Shown: positions 1 to 7,529 of the stretch, piece after piece
Layout of the letters: every line of letters starts with the position of its first letter
Numbering within the stretch: the stretch's first letter is position 1
Assembly: GCA_020637795.1 (NCBI GenBank)
Contig: JACKJT010000001.1
Location: 1,736,001-1,800,000, forward strand
Direction of reading: 5' to 3'
Length of the DNA: 64,000 bases
Source: Hoeflea sp.
Lineage (GTDB): Bacteria; Pseudomonadota; Alphaproteobacteria; Rhizobiales; Rhizobiaceae
Translations under genes and position numbers: made by a program
Notes under the pieces: model-generated
The model's database searches: none
What the model saw: the letters and a program-made list of their open reading frames with translations, nothing else
Told to the model about the DNA's origin: nothing

Positions 1-2
1 TC

Positions 3-266
3 ACCGGCAAGTCCGGCAAGCGCGAGGCGGCGCGGCTGGTGTTTGCCACCGCAATCGCGCTCACGCTTTTTGCCATGTGGACGGGCGTCGAGATGGTGAG
101 CGCCACGACAGCGGTGCTGATGGTGATCTGGCCCGCGGCTCTCGGGCTTCTGGGCGCGGCCTACAAGCTCGAGTTCGACAAGGTCAGGACGGATCGTGAA
201 GCTTCGCTGCCCCACGGCTGGCCCGAGGACATTGCGGCGCCGGAGCTCCGGGACGGGGAGCCCTGA
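3..266 (+). CDS. Prophage membrane protein (holin-like), 5' partial
   Basis: The reading frame is open to the left edge, so the true start lies outside the window; a GTG at 39 is only the first in-frame start inside. The visible 87 residues contain two hydrophobic stretches followed by a charged tail, a layout seen in small phage holin or holin-accessory proteins. The stop overlaps the next start (TGATG), so the two genes are translationally coupled. The holin role is inferred from size, topology and neighbours (spanin-like genes), not from a recognised motif. Confidence 0.5.
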   Translation, partial: TGKSGKREAARLVFATAIALTLFAMWTGVEMVSATTAVLMVIWPAALGLLGAAYKLEFDKVRTDREASLPHGWPEDIAAPELRDGEP

Positions 267-613
267 TGCTGATCCTTTTTACGCTTTTGAAATGGGGACT
301 TCCCGCTCTCATTCTTGTGGCGCCTATGGCTGCTTCAGCCTGGTTCCCTCCGGCGCGGCGCGTGCTGATGTTCGCCATCCCGATTCCGCTCTTCGTTATT
401 GCCGCAGCCGGCGGATGGCTTTGGCTCAACCAGGAGAGCGCGGTTCTCGATGCAGTGCAGGTTCGGGTCAAGCAGATGGTCGCCGGTGCCGAGATCGCGG
501 GACTCGAGGCCAGGCTTGAGGCCGAAGAGAAGATCAGCGCGGCCCGCAGGCAGGTGGCCGCGGAAGCCAATCGCCGCTTGATGGCCGAGATCGACGCCCG
601 GGTGAACCTCTAA
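266..613 (+). CDS. Membrane protein with C-terminal coiled coil (inner-membrane spanin-like)
   Basis: 115 residues. Two N-terminal hydrophobic segments (about residues 4-25 and 32-54) are followed by an Ala/Glu/Arg-rich helix likely to form a coiled coil. An inner-membrane anchor plus helical periplasmic domain is the layout of Rz-type i-spanins, and the next gene encodes a small lipoprotein as an o-spanin would. The start overlaps the preceding stop, indicating one operon. The lysis role is inferred from architecture and order; it could equally be an uncharacterised phage membrane protein. Confidence 0.5.
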   Translation: MLILFTLLKWGLPALILVAPMAASAWFPPARRVLMFAIPIPLFVIAAAGGWLWLNQESAVLDAVQVRVKQMVAGAEIAGLEARLEAEEKISAARRQVAAEANRRLMAEIDARVNL

Positions 614-653
614 CGGCGGTTGACCGCCATCCAGACAGAAAACGAGATTCTCA

Positions 654-1013
654 ATGACGACCTGGCAGATCTGCTTTCGCGCCCTGTTGCTCGTGATTGC
701 GCTGTTGATCCTGATCTCCTTGGCCGGCTGCGCGCCAAGTGGGTTCGTCGCGGCCGAGCGGGAGAGGGCGCGTGCCGAGCAGGTTTCGAAAGCGCTATCT
801 GTCGCGGACGAGGAACGTCGGATCGGGCGGTCCCTCCCGGTGTGCCCCGAAGCCTGCCGCCAAACCCATCGGTCAGGGGTCTCGCGTGGCGACAGGCTCG
901 ACGCCGCTCTCATCAAGACAGATCGGGCCTTGTCGCGGGCGAACGGGCAGATCCACGAATGTGCCGGATGGTATGACGAACTCAGGACAGGCATTGAAGG
1001 CGAGGCGCAATGA
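654..1013 (+). CDS. Small lipoprotein (o-spanin-like) of the prophage module
   Basis: 119 residues with a clear lipoprotein signal: a hydrophobic N-terminus ending in the lipobox LAGC, cysteine at about residue 26. The mature part is short, charged and has several cysteines. Position after a membrane/coiled-coil gene suggests the outer-membrane half of a spanin pair. It overlaps the next gene by 4 bp (ATGA). Lipoprotein processing is well supported; spanin function is inference. A longer frame-shifted reading starting at 620 is not preferred because it lacks a signal sequence. Confidence 0.55.
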   Translation: MTTWQICFRALLLVIALLILISLAGCAPSGFVAAERERARAEQVSKALSVADEERRIGRSLPVCPEACRQTHRSGVSRGDRLDAALIKTDRALSRANGQIHECAGWYDELRTGIEGEAQ

Positions 1014-1381
1014 CGGGGGGCACCAATCTCAACGACATCTACCGGTCGATTGGCGAACTCACGGGGGCTGTGAAGGCGCTCGGAGACAAGATCGCGGACA
1101 ATGAAAGCCGAGCCAATGTGCACCGACGGCTTGATGATATCACCGCCACGGCGGCTGATCTTGCCAAGCGCACCAGCCATCTCGAAACGGGGATCAAGTC
1201 GCTCACACACGAAATGGGCGACATGAGGATGGTGACCGATGACGTGAAAGCCATGCGCGAGCAGGCCAAAGGCGCAGGCACACTGGGACAGTGGCTGCTC
1301 AGGTTCGGCGGCTGGGTGCTCGGGGCGGCTGCTACCGTGGTCAGCCTCTACACCTGGTTCACCGGCCGTCCGCCACCGTGA
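1010..1381 (+). CDS. DUF1515-like phage protein, coiled coil plus C-terminal membrane segment
   Basis: 123 residues. A helical region (residues about 10-85, heptad-like, rich in Asp, Glu and Arg) is followed by a conserved-looking glycine-rich stretch and one transmembrane helix near the C-terminus, ending in a short Pro-rich tail. This layout matches DUF1515 proteins of rhizobial prophages and gene-transfer-agent-like loci; the match is from memory of the pattern. The start overlaps the lipoprotein gene by 4 bp, so it belongs to the same operon. Function unknown. Confidence 0.6.
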   Translation: MTGGTNLNDIYRSIGELTGAVKALGDKIADNESRANVHRRLDDITATAADLAKRTSHLETGIKSLTHEMGDMRMVTDDVKAMREQAKGAGTLGQWLLRFGGWVLGAAATVVSLYTWFTGRPPP

Positions 1382-1443
1382 GAGCTTTCGAGCCGATCCG
1401 CTGCCGGGCGGTCATCCCGGCTCACCCAACAAGGAGAAGACCC

Positions 1444-1677
1444 ATGTCAAAGGTACGCGCAAAGTTTTTCATCAAGCAGATCATCAACCATCACAACGGC
1501 GATCCGACTTCGGATCAGGCCGGCGAGGTAGTGCTCGGTCCTGTCTATGACGACGACGACAACGAATGGTCGAAGTGGACGCCGCAGGGCGAGATCAAGA
1601 TGACGACCACCAACCCGCCCGCACTCGAAGCCTTTGAGCTCGGTGGCAAGTATTTCGTCGACTTCACACCAGCTTAG
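1444..1677 (+). CDS. Small conserved phage hypothetical protein
   Basis: 77 residues, start chosen at the ATG preceded by a strong AAGGAGA ribosome site 6-12 bases upstream; a longer upstream frame (from 1291) overlaps the previous gene and is not needed. The protein is soluble, acidic (an Asp run near residue 37) and ends with YFVDFTPA. Short proteins of this type occur in alphaproteobacterial prophages with no assigned role. It is the last gene of the prophage module and is followed immediately by a hairpin terminator. Confidence 0.6.
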   Translation: MSKVRAKFFIKQIINHHNGDPTSDQAGEVVLGPVYDDDDNEWSKWTPQGEIKMTTTNPPALEAFELGGKYFVDFTPA

Positions 1678-1718
1678 GCTGATCGGGGTCGGCGGCAGCA
1701 AGACTCTGCCGCCGTTCC
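1675..1718 (+). repeat. 44-bp direct repeat, copy 1 (contains hairpin)
   Basis: The stretch starting TAGGCTGATC and ending GCCGTTCC recurs at 2438-2481 with about three mismatches, including the whole hairpin. The interval between the two copies holds the small secreted-protein gene and the 25-bp tandem repeat, suggesting an insertion or duplication next to a prophage terminator. Confidence 0.75.
1690..1714 (+). terminator. Hairpin terminator after prophage module
   Basis: A perfect 9-bp GC-rich stem (CGGCGGCAG / CTGCCGCCG) with a 7-base loop begins 13 bases after the stop of the phage gene and is followed by TTCCGTTT. The T tract is weak. The same element is repeated at 2453-2477. Confidence 0.65.
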
Positions 1719-1736
1719 GTTTATAGACCGCGCAAA

Positions 1737-2099
1737 TTACATGCCAGCGTCAGGCTTCCAGATTTCGATGCCCATCGCAGAACTACCAATTGGCGCCCAA
1801 GCACCTGTGAGAGTACCGTCAGTTCCTCGTTCAAAAACAGCAATACCAGCGGCGTTACCCTGTCGATATGAGACCGCGAAAGTGTTGCCAATGAGGATTC
1901 CGGTTCCTTCCTGCTTCTGATTACCAATTTGCCAGAGCACCTGGTAGGTGTCACCCGTGGCGGCAACGGTCACGTCTCCCACATATCTCCCTGTGCCGCC
2001 GGGATTTGCGCCTTCAAGATCGTATTTTCCCGCTATCTCCTGGGCGAATGCAGATGTTGAGAGAGCAAAAGCAACCAGTGTGGTCAGAAGGTACTTCAT
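1737..2099 (-). CDS. Small secreted beta-rich protein
   Basis: 120 residues, start taken at the ATG at 2099 because it begins a classical signal peptide (hydrophobic core, cleavage after AFA). An upstream extension to 2156 would put non-signal residues in front. The mature part has regularly spaced Gly and Thr and a repeating GT-I-G-A-V pattern, resembling small exported rhizobial proteins often labelled fibronectin-binding-like. Binding function is not demonstrable here. Monocistronic, opposite in direction to the phage genes. Confidence 0.6.
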   Translation of the reverse strand: MKYLLTTLVAFALSTSAFAQEIAGKYDLEGANPGGTGRYVGDVTVAATGDTYQVLWQIGNQKQEGTGILIGNTFAVSYRQGNAAGIAVFERGTDGTLTGAWAPIGSSAMGIEIWKPDAGM

Positions 2100-2143
2100 T
2101 GTTGACTCCGTCTTTTGGCCGTCGACCTCATCCCTGAGGCTTT

Positions 2144-2193
2144 GTAAACACGGCAACTGGCTTTAGGGGTAAACACGGCAACTGGCTTTAGGG
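2144..2193 (+). repeat. Two tandem copies of a 25-bp repeat
   Basis: The unit beginning GTAAACACGG and ending CTTTAGGG occurs twice head to tail without mismatch. A related GTAAACACGG occurs once more at about 2310. No gene overlaps. It may be a duplicated IS end or regulatory iteron; only the repeat itself is certain. Confidence 0.8.
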
Positions 2194-2704
2194 AACCAGC
2201 GTGTCCCCCATCAGATGGGCAAATTTGATTGTTAGTGCATCATCAGCCGCTGGTCCATCGGGACGATGGTTTCCGGTGCTGATGGGCGATAGCTTGAGGC
2301 GCTGTCAGCCGTAAACACGGTCGGCAGCCCGGAGAACGATCAGTTCTTCAAATACAGGCCTTGGGCGAATTGAAGATTGGCACTGTCAATGTTGATGCTG
2401 CTCAGTCGTTCGCCGTGGGCGAGATTTCACAGCAGCATAGGCTGATCAGGGCCGGCGGCAGCAAGACGCTGCCGCCGTTCCCGGGTGGCCAAGAGCCCTG
2501 GCCGGGGCTCACGACAGCGGGCCCATGGGGATGGGATAACCCGCCCGACAGCACCTGAGATACCGTCGCACCCGGGCCTTCGCGGGCGGAAAGGGTGTGT
2601 CAGAAAACGGGTCTCATCACAATGACCGATCTCTTTGCTTTCACAGAAGTTCACTCTGTCGCGCCGCCGGCTGCCTAAATAGCGTCCGGATTGTCCCTAG
2701 GACT
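2194..2704. other. Gene-free interval with second hairpin repeat copy
   Basis: No reading frame here has coding character. It contains the second copy of the 44-bp repeat at 2438-2481, with a perfect 9-bp stem at 2453-2477, then GC-rich sequence with several short palindromes. It probably represents the broken edge of the prophage. Confidence 0.5.
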
Positions 2705-2737
2705 TACCCCCGAAGGTTGGAAACACCTTCGGGGGTA
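2705..2737 (-). terminator. Strong hairpin downstream of the surface-protein gene
   Basis: A perfect 13-bp stem (TACCCCCGAAGGT with its complement) and a 7-base loop lie about 70 bases beyond the stop of the surface-protein gene. A second, nested hairpin built on GGCCTGA / TCAGGCC lies at about 2761-2790. There is no long T tract, so it may act as an mRNA 3'-end stabiliser as much as a terminator. Confidence 0.6.
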
Positions 2738-2805
2738 GCACTCAACGCGGGATCCAGTTTGTGGCCTGAGCATCACTCAGGTCTGTCAGGCCACCCACTT
2801 AGACC

Positions 2806-4386
2806 TTAGAAAATGAAGTCAGAGGTATCGAGATTTCCAGTTGCGCCTGTGATATCAAAGACAAGGTCGGTGGCAGCATTGTACAAGCCATCACTGTTGA
2901 TATCGACGTACACGGTGTTCGCACCCTGCTTGGCAACAGCATTTCCGCCAAAGCTTGCCCCTTCAACCGGCGGGTTTGTAAAGGTTGTGATGTTGGCTTT
3001 GCCAGTGGTTATCCCATAGGCAGACACATCGATCTTGTCTTCGCTGCTGCTGTCGAAGTTCGTATATGTATCTCGAGAACTCGTCGTCGACGTATTGCCG
3101 GACTTGAAGACGATCGTGTCCATCGCAGCGTTGTTGGCAAAGGCAATCGTGTCACCCTGCTTCGTACCTGTGAACTTTACACCCTGTGTCGATGAGACGG
3201 TGCTGCCGTTCATCGCGCCATTGAGCGCGAATGAGTCAAACGTTTGGATCGTAGTATTTCCAGCGGAGTTGATCCCAAAATTGCCCGTACCTGAAACCGT
3301 TATTTCTCTGGCTCCAGTCGCAATTCCAATACCCGACGTTGACTGCACATCGATATTTAGTATTTCAATGCCTGTATCGACAGTAAGACTGACATTTGAG
3401 TTTTTCAGCATCAATGTTGTGGAGTCGGATCCACCGCCAACATCAGAATTCTTAAAATCAGCTGTATTCCCAGCGGTATTTACAGTATCAAAACCTACTT
3501 TGGTTCCACTGCTGAGTTCGGTAAAATTCACTGCTGTAGTTGAATTTTTACTCCATACTTCGGTGACGCCCGTCGCCTTGCTGAAATTGATAGTCCCGGT
3601 GTTCGTGGACTGCGTGACAAACACCTTTTCGGTGTTGCTCAGCGTTGGCGTTGCGGTTGTGGCCGTTGTGTTGAAAGCGAAAATGCTGTCTGTGCCGGCC
3701 CCTCCATCAATCGTAGTGGTGCTTGTGAAGGTACCTGCCGAGGCATTGATCGTATCGTTGTCTGCAGTCGACTTGAATGCCGGGTTTGCATTGTTGGGCG
3801 ATACGGTGTCCGACGCGGTCTGCAGATTGATGGTCACACCAGTCACACCTTCGCCAGTGGGCGGGGGCGTCCCACCCAACGATGCAACAGCCGCATCAAT
3901 ATCGGTCTGAGTTACGGGGGTCGATGTCGCTGTGATCTTGGACAGGAAGTCGACAGCCTTTGTCACTGAAGATGGGTTCGCCGTCCCATTGTAGGAGGCT
4001 ATCTCGGCTGGCGTATCGAGCGCTGCGGTGAACAAGCTGGCGGCAGCCAGCTTCTTCTCAACGAGGGTCTTGTCTGTCCCTGTAGCGCCATCAAGAATGT
4101 TGATTGCTATTGTATTGATTGTCTGCCTGCCGGCGGCCAACTCGCCGACAAAGAATGCGACACCCGCAGGGTCACCCGCGCGGCCAAAAAGGCTTTGGAA
4201 GATCGTATTGACGATCTGCGTGTTGTCCTGGCCAGTGAACCTGCCTTTGTATTCATTTGTGTTGGACAGATCTGCGATGCCAGCGAGATTTGCCCCATTT
4301 GTTGTGATGCTGTTGAAATATATCAACCCGGACGGATCGGCAGGACGCCCGAAAAGCGCAAGATAAACACCCTGAATTGTAGCCAT
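2806..4386 (-). CDS. DUF4214-containing secreted surface (S-layer/RTX-like) protein
   Basis: 526 residues. The first about 130 hold two DUF4214-like units, each with an LFGR-x-GDPxG or LFGRPADPSG core. The rest is a long low-complexity Thr/Ser/Asn/Gly beta region, almost without Cys, as in S-layer and RTX-type proteins. There is no N-terminal signal peptide. The C-terminus has a DxNxDG calcium-binding-like motif (VDINSDGLYN) and ends in acidic-hydrophobic TSDFIF, a layout typical of type I secretion substrates such as Caulobacter RsaA. A paralogous C-terminus ending STDFIF lies at 43643-44104. No secretion ABC genes are present nearby. Base composition is lower in GC than the core genes. Export and surface location are inferred. 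Confidence 0.75.
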   Translation of the reverse strand: MATIQGVYLALFGRPADPSGLIYFNSITTNGANLAGIADLSNTNEYKGRFTGQDNTQIVNTIFQSLFGRAGDPAGVAFFVGELAAGRQTINTIAINILDGATGTDKTLVEKKLAAASLFTAALDTPAEIASYNGTANPSSVTKAVDFLSKITATSTPVTQTDIDAAVASLGGTPPPTGEGVTGVTINLQTASDTVSPNNANPAFKSTADNDTINASAGTFTSTTTIDGGAGTDSIFAFNTTATTATPTLSNTEKVFVTQSTNTGTINFSKATGVTEVWSKNSTTAVNFTELSSGTKVGFDTVNTAGNTADFKNSDVGGGSDSTTLMLKNSNVSLTVDTGIEILNIDVQSTSGIGIATGAREITVSGTGNFGINSAGNTTIQTFDSFALNGAMNGSTVSSTQGVKFTGTKQGDTIAFANNAAMDTIVFKSGNTSTTSSRDTYTNFDSSSEDKIDVSAYGITTGKANITTFTNPPVEGASFGGNAVAKQGANTVYVDINSDGLYNAATDLVFDITGATGNLDTSDFIF

Positions 4387-4639
4387 TTATTTCTCCCCTT
4401 ATATTATTAGATTTCGCATATCCAAGATATCTATAATAATTTTTGAGAGTCAATTTAAAAAAAAGGGTAAGAAAAATGGAAAACAAAAAAGATTGAAATT
4501 TTGAAAAAACGTACTTCTCATCAAGAAATATTTTGGTATTATCTTTTCAACTGACGATGTATTATTTCGCGGCTACTGGCGCAGCGCAGTTCCTCCGCGA
4601 TCGAGCGGATCCCGCCCAGCATCAGCCGCACGGAGCGGT
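4387..4639. other. AT-rich upstream region of the surface-protein gene
   Basis: About 150 bases immediately upstream of the surface-protein start are strongly AT-rich with A and T runs, as expected for a strong promoter and long leader. A purine-rich GGGGAGAAAT just before the start codon on the minus strand is a good ribosome site. No gene is seen. Confidence 0.4.
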
Positions 4640-4753
4640 TCAATCCTTGCTCAAGAGCTTCGACCAGTCGAATTTCAAATCTCCGTCCCGATCGCCGGGG
4701 AAGAGGTCAGATGCCAGGTTGGCCTGCTTCTGGGCGGCCCCTATCTGGGCCAT
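4640..4753 (-). pseudogene. Short C-terminal gene remnant cut by IS21 end
   Basis: 37 codons in a coherent frame, rich in Asp, Lys and Gln and ending KFDWSKLLSKD before a stop. The ATG at 4753 touches the IS21-type end at 4755, so the visible start is probably accidental and the real 5' part was removed. I do not recognise the protein; a phage origin is possible given the context. Confidence 0.3.
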
Positions 4754-4754
4754 G

Positions 4755-5321
4755 TGTCAATGCCACGTGAATTTTCCCCAGAAGTGCCGAAGTAAAATTC
4801 CCCATTTATGCCGATGTCGACGACACGGAGAGTTGAGGGTTTTTTGGCGGCCGGCCGCGTGGTTTTTGAGGAGGAGCGAATGCCGGAGGTGCGATGAGGG
4901 CTTTGGAGCGAACATGCTCCGGCATGAGTTCGGCATGCTGCCGCAACCGATAGCTGGACCCTTCGATCTGCACAACGACGGCATGATGCAGCAATCTGTC
5001 GAGCAGAGCCGTCGCGACTACGGGATCTCCGAAGACATCGCCCCATTCTGCAAAGCCGCGGTTTGACGTCAGGATCATAGCGCCACGTTCATAGCGCGCA
5101 TTGACGAGCTGAAAGAACAGATTGCCGCCGCCCTGGACAACCGGCAGATAGCCGATCTCATCGACGACAAGCAGGCTCGGCCTGCAGAAGAAGCGAATGC
5201 GCTCCTGCAGCCTGCCTTCCCGTTCTGACCGGGCAAGCGAACCGATCAGGTCCGCGAGCGTAGTGAAGTACACGCTCTTTCCCGCCTTCACAGCTTCAAC
5301 GCCGAGCGAAAGCGCGCCGCG
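4755..5321 (-). mobile_element. Truncated IS21-family element
   Basis: One end begins TGTCAATGCCACGTG, the TGT start typical of IS21-family ends, followed by the 3' part of an istB gene. The other end and all of istA are missing. The truncation point at about 5321 abuts a fragment of a zinc protease gene on the other strand. Confidence 0.7.
4806..5321 (-). pseudogene. istB: IstB-like ATPase, N-terminally truncated
   Basis: About 170 residues of the IS21 helper ATPase remain. Visible landmarks are the segment starting ALSLGVEAVKAGK, Walker B (LLVVDEIGYLP), the sensor region (ILTSNRGFAEWGDVFGD) and the lid with LLDRLLHHA. The N-terminal domain and the Walker A loop are gone, so it cannot bind ATP normally. 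The ATG at 5291 is internal to the family alignment; the coding match runs past it to about 5321. Confidence 0.8.
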
Positions 5322-5485
5322 AAAAACGACCGCTCACTTACAGCAGCATCCATGAAGCACCCACTGCGGGCCATTCGACCATGCCACCAGAGCTGATCTG
5401 GCGCATTGCAGTTCATGAAGCCGGCCATGCGCTCGCATGGACCGTATTCGATATTGCAATCGTTCGGACGGTAACGGTTGGCAGT
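5321..5485 (+). pseudogene. FtsH-type (M41) zinc peptidase fragment
   Basis: A frame on the plus strand reads PPELIWRIAVHEAGHALAW followed by TVFDIAIVRTVTVGS. HEAGH is the zinc-binding HExxH motif of M41 peptidases, and the residues before and after fit AAA-plus/M41 proteins of rhizobia. Both sides are lost: the left joins the IS21 fragment and the right joins an IS256 fragment at about 5485. Nothing functional remains. Confidence 0.6.
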
Positions 5486-6608
5486 GGCTCGAGGTCTGCC
5501 ATTGGTCGTTTTGCTCGAACAGCACGGCGCCGATGAGTCGCATGATCGATGCTTCGTTCGGGAAGATGCCGACGACGTCGGCGCGGCGCTTCACTTCCTT
5601 GTTCAGACGCTCGATCGGATTCGTGCTGTGGAGCTTCGTGCGGTGCTGACGCGGGAAGACCATGTAGGCCAGCACGTCGTGTTCGCTGGCATCCATCAGG
5701 TCGGCGAGCTTGGGCCAGCGGGCACGGAGTTGGCCGGCGACGTGCCGCCATGTTTCGCCGGCGTGCTTTCGGTCTGGTTGCTCGAAGGCCTGGCGAATCG
5801 CAGCGGCGACAACGGTGTGCTGCCCCTTCGAGACGTGGGCCAGCGCATTGCGCATCCAGTGCACGCGGCACCTCTGCCAGGTTGCCTCGAAGACACGGGC
5901 GATGGCTGCCTTGAGACCGGTGTGTGCATCGCTGATCACCAGGCGGACGCCACTGAGCCCGCGGGCGCGCAATGACCTGAGGAAATCGGTCCAAAAGGTC
6001 TCGGCTTCCGAGGGGCCGATGCCAAGGCCGATGATTTCCCGGCGACCCTCAGTGTTGGCGGCGACGGCGATTATGGCCGCGACGCTGACGATCCGGCCGC
6101 CCTGTCGCTGCTTGAGGTAGGTGGCATCGAGCCAGACGTAGGGCCATTCGCCGCTCAGCGGACGGTTCAGGAACTCGCCGACCCGCTCGTCGATATCCTT
6201 GCACAGCTTGGAAACGGTGCTCTTCGAGATGCCGTTCAGGCCCATGGCCTGCACCAGATCGTCGACGCGGCGGGTAGACACTCCGCTGATCCATGCTTCC
6301 TGGATCACCGCCACCAGCGCCTGTTCCGAGGTCTTGCGGGCCTCAAGGAAGCCGGGAAAGTAGCTACCCTGCCGGAGCTTCGGCACCCGCAGGTTCAGCG
6401 TGCCCAGCCGGGTGTCGAGGGAGCGATCCCGATACCCATTGCGCCAGGTCGTACGCTCGCCGCTACGCTCATGCCGCCCGGCGCCAATCAGGCCGTCGAC
6501 ATCGGCCTCCATGATCAGCTGAAGGACAGCTTCGGCAATGCTGCGGAGGAAATCTCCCTGATCGTGCTTTTGCAGAAGCTCGGACAGGTCCATGTTGGTC
6601 TTGGTCAT
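5484..6608 (-). pseudogene. IS256-family transposase, C-terminus lost
   Basis: From MTKTNMDLSELLQKHD the protein follows the IS256/Mutator transposase through the catalytic Asp in WLDATYLKQ, the second Asp in VISDAHTGLK and the Glu in NPIERLNKE. After NDQWQTSS the frame runs into foreign sequence for about 55 codons to a stop at 5334. About 30 native C-terminal residues are missing. The start at 6608 is chosen over the upstream ATG at 6644 because it matches the conserved N-terminus. Confidence 0.75.
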
Positions 6609-6730
6609 CGGGGGCTCCGTGTGGTTCGTGGTTGAAGTCGCCAAACTCCACCTCGACCATACACCTCGATGGCCACCAGGGATTACGCCGAACGTGCCGG
6701 CAAAATTACACCACGCTCTCGGACGCTAAC
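5484..6730 (-). mobile_element. IS256-family element, 3'-truncated divergent copy
   Basis: The end at 6730 matches the terminal inverted repeat of the two full copies at 10801 and 38803 (GTGGTGTAATTTTG portion conserved). The other end is deleted: similarity stops at about 5484, inside the last transposase codons, where a peptidase fragment begins. Nucleotide divergence from the full copies shows it is a distinct, older variant. Confidence 0.75.
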
Positions 6731-7003
6731 TTGATGTCCGGGAAAGTGGAGATTTTTTCGAAGAACTGGCAGCACGTTACTCTGATGGCCTCTTCCCGTT
6801 CCGCCCGAAGCAGCATCTGAAGGCTGGGTGAGACGTAGCTTCTTGGCGCCGAAACCCAAACGCTTTTGCAATTTATTATGGGTATTCCCCCCGTTACTTT
6901 CTATAACGGCGTTTGAGCCGGAATCGTAGATTAGGGAATGAGTGTATCGCTGTGGAGATTCCAAAATAGGGCAGTTCAGGATTTGCCGGTCTGTCAGTGC
7001 CAT
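6731..7003 (-). pseudogene. Phage/island integrase, N-terminal remnant
   Basis: The frame opens with MALTDRQI, the hallmark start of DUF4102 (P4-type) tyrosine integrases, followed a little later by LIYDSGS, resembling the usual YxLxDGxGL. After about 35 residues the similarity is lost, and the IS256 fragment begins at 6730. It reads away from the tRNA-Leu gene about 190 bp away, the usual place for a tRNA-targeting integrase. I infer a relic of the integrase that inserted the prophage or island into tRNA-Leu. Confidence 0.5.
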
Positions 7004-7068
7004 GTGTTGGTATCCATAGCTGCAGATGTGTTGGTATCGTGGCAGATACCAACGAAAATACCAACAAA
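7004..7068. repeat. Integrase arm-site-like repeats
   Basis: GTGTTGGTATC occurs at 7004 and 7028 in direct orientation, and its complement (GATACCAAC, ATACCAACAA) at 7045 and 7059. This cluster lies between the integrase remnant and tRNA-Leu, where arm-type binding sites of an attachment site normally lie. Confidence 0.55.
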
Positions 7069-7121
7069 TGATCTGGATGCCATCAACCGCAATCGGACGG
7101 CGTAGGTCTCGAAACCAACAA

Positions 7122-7145
7122 AAAACCCCGCTTTCGCGGGGTTTT
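7122..7145 (-). terminator. Bidirectional terminator near tRNA-Leu
   Basis: A perfect palindrome AAAACCCCGC-TTTC-GCGGGGTTTT gives a 10-bp stem with U-runs on both strands. It lies about 45 bases beyond the 3' end of the minus-strand tRNA gene and would end its transcript. Confidence 0.85.
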
Positions 7146-7188
7146 AGGGGTGTTTCTGGACTGTGTCGGACAGTCTGAAACTTGAAAC

Positions 7189-7275
7189 TGGTGCCCAGAA
7201 GAGGACTCGAACCTCCACACCGTTGCCAGTACCAGCACCTGAAGCTGGCGCGTCTACCAATTCCGCCATCTGGGC
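7189..7275 (-). tRNA. tRNA-Leu (anticodon CAG)
   Basis: On the minus strand the acceptor begins GCCCAGA and pairs with TCTGGGC before ACCA. The D-loop region is AATTGGTAGACGC, the anticodon arm CCAGC-TTCAGGT-GCTGG gives anticodon CAG, a long variable arm follows as in class II leucine tRNAs, and the T arm contains GGTTCGAGTCC. The CCA end is encoded. It is a likely island integration site. Confidence 0.95.
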
Positions 7276-7529
7276 ATGCGGGCCGATTTAGGGGTTGCGC
7301 GTGGCCGTGTCAACGCCTGAATGCAAAGCCGTCTCATTTATCTTGTTTTTGTTTTAGGCCCGCCGACGGAGTGGTGCATTTTTCAAAGGATCCGGCACCG
7401 CCCTCGAGACCCAAGCTGGCCGGGTTCGGGCCTCGCGGCAGGCCCTGGACTGCACGGCAGTCTGATCGCGCCCCGAAATGTCGCGCAGCCCGGCTTTTCA
7501 AACACCGACGCGCTGACTAAGGAGTCCTA
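7276..7529. promoter_or_regulatory. Intergenic region with tRNA and transporter promoters
   Basis: The 254 bases between the tRNA 5' end and the transporter start must hold both divergent promoters. A TAAGGAGTCCTA ribosome site sits directly before the transporter ATG at 7530. No small gene is supported. Confidence 0.4.

Noticed and set aside
3035..3910. 291-codon plus-strand frame rich in Val/Leu/Pro
   Set aside because: Mirror of the Thr/Asn-rich surface protein on the other strand; hydrophobic only because of codon complementarity.
4533..5066. 177-codon plus-strand frame
   Set aside because: Runs across the IS21 end and antisense to istB; a chimera, not a gene.
7004..7068. CRISPR-like short repeats
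   Set aside because: Only four copies, in mixed orientation, with no regular spacers; better explained as integrase binding sites. No CRISPR array was seen anywhere in the window.
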